Part shown: in pieces, positions 62,544-64,000 of the stretch
How the letters are laid out: each line of letters starts with the position of its first letter
Numbering within the stretch: the first letter of the stretch is position 1
NCBI GenBank assembly: GCA_030536555.1
Contig: JAUNPU010000012.1
Location: forward strand, 1-64,000
Length of the DNA: 64,000 nt
Source of the DNA: Eubacteriales bacterium
GTDB lineage: Bacteria; Bacillota; Clostridia; Lachnospirales; Lachnospiraceae
Direction: 5' to 3'
The notes under the pieces: generated by a model
What the model saw: only the letters and a program-made list of their open reading frames with translations
What the model was told of the DNA's origin: nothing
Database searches by the model: none
Translations under genes and position numbers: made by a program

Positions 62544-62888
62544 TTGTTTGGACAATTATCAGCAAAAATTCAAAAAATTATCCAATCCTGTCTGTGGCGC
62601 CGGAGTTTCTGGTTTACATAAGCCATGTTTTGGATAATTCCAACCTGAAACCCCCGAAAATTGTCCAATCATGTCCTTGGCGTGCAGGATTTTTGGTTTA
62701 CATAAAACTAGTTTGGGCAATTTCAACCTGAAACTCCCAAAAATTGTCCAAAAATCTTGAAATTTTGGATAATAACAGCCGGATTTCAAGCATAATTGTC
62801 CAAATTTCGCTTTATGTCAACTGTCAATCGCGGTATCCCGGATAACTTTGGATAATTTTCTTGATATAAGCCATTTATTGTCCAAAGT
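62544..62888 (+). repeat. Intergenic hairpin array 3 (TTTGGAYAAT family)
   Basis: Five complete inverted repeats, left-arm and right-arm cores at 62550/62577, 62632/62660, 62715/62743, 62767/62795 and 62850/62877. Arm starts are 27-28 bp apart. Hairpins are 82, 83, 52 and 83 bp apart. GGTTTACATAA boxes lie at 62611 and 62695, and an inverted TTTATGTCAA at 62811. The second and third hairpins lie in 84-bp near-duplicate units. No gene is seen in 62513-63001. Confidence 0.88.
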
Positions 62889-62983
62889 GTGCCTTGTATA
62901 GACTTTATATAGTTTTGCTATGCTTTCATGGGAGACCTTCGGTTCTTTTGCTGATCTTCCTGGAAAGCTCAGAACGCATCGGA

Positions 62984-63054
62984 TCAAAATGTTAAAAAGT
63001 CTTGACATTTTGATTCGCGCAAGTATAATAAAAATGTAAAAGCCTTTTAACATT
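62984..63054 (+). promoter_or_regulatory. Promoter and operator-like repeats of the XRE pair
   Basis: Perfect TTGACA (63002-63007), a 16-bp spacer and perfect TATAAT (63024-63029). An inverted repeat TCAAAATGT-N12-ACATTTTGA (62984-62992, 63005-63013) overlaps the -35. A second inverted pair, AATGTTAAAA (62988-62997) and TTTTAACATT (63045-63054), brackets the whole promoter. Confidence 0.75.
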
Positions 63055-63093
63055 ACAGTGATTCTTTAACATCACATCAGGAGGTAATTCTAT

Positions 63094-63423
63094 ATGAAAA
63101 AAACAGATGAAATGGACAGGAACATTCAGTTGCGCTCAGAAGAAATCAGCTACAAAGTCACACTCCTGCTTTTGTCCGCCTGGACATTCTGCGACTGCTG
63201 GCAGGTTCTTGCAAATGGCGCAAAATACAGTCCGCTGCCGGGGCTGATTGTTTGCTTTGCGGTATGTATTCAAGGCTTTTCACAAATGGCAATAAAGCGA
63301 AAGATGATTGTCGGCGATGAAGAATATCACGAACCAGACAAGATGGTATGGGTCGTCGTCGGTATCGCTGCCATTGTTGCCATTCTGTTATCTATCGGCA
63401 CATACTTTTTGATGAAAGCGTAA
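63094..63423 (+). CDS. Small two-span membrane protein
   Basis: 109 residues with hydrophobic segments at about 28-75 (VTLLLLSAWTFCDCW and GLIVCFAVCIQGFSQMA) and 88-107 (VVVGIAAIVAILLSIGTYF). A charged loop EEYHEPDKM lies between. I do not recognise the family with confidence; such proteins often sit directly before an XRE-type regulator in Clostridia. AGGAGG precedes the ATG. It heads a two-gene transcript with the regulator. Confidence 0.75.
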   Translation: MKKTDEMDRNIQLRSEEISYKVTLLLLSAWTFCDCWQVLANGAKYSPLPGLIVCFAVCIQGFSQMAIKRKMIVGDEEYHEPDKMVWVVVGIAAIVAILLSIGTYFLMKA

Positions 63424-63429
63424 AACACG

Positions 63430-63624
63430 ATGAGGAATGTGATCAAAAAACTTAGAAAAGAAGCAGGATTGCGGCAGGAAGATATGGCAAATAAGTTAGG
63501 CGTAAGCCGTCAGACAATTATAGCGATTGAGAATGATAAGTACAATCCCACTCTTGAACTCGCAATGAAAATTGCCAGACTGTTAAACCTTCATGTAGAT
63601 GAAATCTTCTTTTTAGATGAATGA
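63430..63624 (+). CDS. XRE-family transcriptional regulator, short
   Basis: 64 residues, almost only a helix-turn-helix: KLRKEAGLRQEDMANKLGVS followed by RQTIIAIENDKYNPTLELA. It begins 6 nt after the membrane-protein gene with no clear ribosome binding site, so translation is probably coupled. It is likely to bind the inverted repeats at 62984-63054 and repress its own promoter. Confidence 0.9.
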   Translation: MRNVIKKLRKEAGLRQEDMANKLGVSRQTIIAIENDKYNPTLELAMKIARLLNLHVDEIFFLDE

Positions 63625-63730
63625 AAGCCTTTTTACGCTTAAGCCGGATTGCCACCCATAGATTTTCCTATCGAACTATGATAGAATGAAGCCAGTTGCA
63701 AATTGGAATTTGCTAAAGGAGTGTGATTGC

Positions 63731-63901
63731 ATGGATATGATTAGAATACTTCAATTTATTGTATTCGCTTTCGGTATAAAAGAATTGTATCATGCATTGG
63801 AATACCAAAAACAGAATAAGAAGAAATGGGCAGCCGCCTCTGTGCTTGCAGGTGCCTTTGCCTGTACCTGTGCTATTATTTCAATGACAGGAGTTCTGTA
63901 A
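63731..63901 (+). CDS. Small membrane protein, unknown
   Basis: 56 residues with two hydrophobic stretches (IRILQFIVFAFGI and AASVLAGAFACTCAIISM) joined by a Lys/Asn/Gln loop. The ATG at 63731 has AAAGGAG 9 nt upstream; an earlier in-frame ATG at 63686 lacks one. No family is recognised. It lies downstream of the XRE gene and just before another small gene. Confidence 0.6.
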   Translation: MDMIRILQFIVFAFGIKELYHALEYQKQNKKKWAAASVLAGAFACTCAIISMTGVL

Positions 63902-63926
63902 CTCCCAGCCTGGAGGTGATAAACAA

Positions 63927-64000
63927 ATGAAACCACGCTATCGAAAAGGAATCGCCAAATTCTTACTGCAAATCCTGCTGAGCACAGCAATAATCGTAAT
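63927..64000 (+). CDS. Partial CDS, probable membrane or exported protein
   Basis: GGAGGTG lies 8 nt before an ATG at 63927. The 24 codons before the window end read KPRYRKGIAKFLLQILLST and onward, a basic start followed by a hydrophobic segment, as in a signal or membrane anchor. Cut by the window edge; no function can be given. Confidence 0.55.
   Translation, partial: MKPRYRKGIAKFLLQILLSTAIIV

Noticed and set aside
1..64000. tRNA, rRNA, insertion sequence or prophage genes
   Set aside because: None was recognised on reading both strands; no transposase, integrase or phage structural protein appears among the open frames.

Overview
The window looks like a chromosomal segment from a gut-type member of the Firmicutes, most likely Lachnospiraceae. 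The inference rests on gene order (plsX-acpP-rnc-smc-ftsY and ylxM-ffh-rpsP-khpA-rimM-trmD-rplS-lepB-rbgA-rnhB-yraN), AGGAGG-type ribosome binding sites, YesM/YesN two-component systems paired with CUT1 sugar ABC transporters, and a secreted giant with FIVAR and cell-wall-binding repeats. No rRNA, tRNA, transposase, phage gene or CRISPR array was recognised.

Layout. Positions 375-9002 hold housekeeping genes on the minus strand: SRP (ylxM, ffh), ribosome and tRNA maturation, signal peptidase, RNase HII and PgeF. Positions 9101-13969 hold a secreted transglutaminase-like protein, an HD hydrolase, endonuclease III, an AbgA-like amidohydrolase and a PfkB kinase. Positions 13982-46780 are a large carbohydrate-use region built around uronic acids. 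It has two YesM/YesN systems, two CUT1 transporters, a GH115-type alpha-glucuronidase, two heparinase II/III-family lyases, a GH88 unsaturated glucuronyl hydrolase, a GH2 beta-glucuronidase, a 2,404-residue secreted GH59 enzyme and an orphan TRAP binding protein. A Crh-like HPr protein follows at 46987. Positions 47666-54419 hold a Pot/Fbp-type ABC transporter, an MtaD/SsnA-type amidohydrolase and a ClC transporter. Positions 54432-62438 return to housekeeping: ilvA, ftsY, smc, rnc, acpP, plsX. The right edge has a small membrane-protein/XRE-regulator pair and two small genes, the last cut by the window end.

How the genes may work together (inference): the secreted GH59 enzyme trims an external glycan. 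Two lipoprotein-dependent importers bring in oligosaccharides. Intracellular lyases, GH88, GH115 and GH2 then release uronic acids and neutral sugars. Each importer sits beside its own YesM/YesN system. No sulfatase is present, so a non-sulfated or desulfated uronic-acid glycan (hyaluronan-like, glucuronoxylan or arabinogalactan) fits better than heavily sulfated glycosaminoglycans.

The most unusual feature is a dispersed intergenic repeat at three places (about 95-335, 47302-47572, 62544-62888). Each array is a run of hairpins with arms TTTGGAYAAT / ATTRTCCAAA. In all twelve complete hairpins the two arm cores start 27 or 28 bp apart. Successive hairpins are 52, 82-83 or 92 bp apart, and the last three hairpins of every array follow the same 52 then 82-83 bp plan. 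A TGGTTKACATAA box lies 20-21 bp before the first hairpin of that trio. I know of no described element with this geometry.
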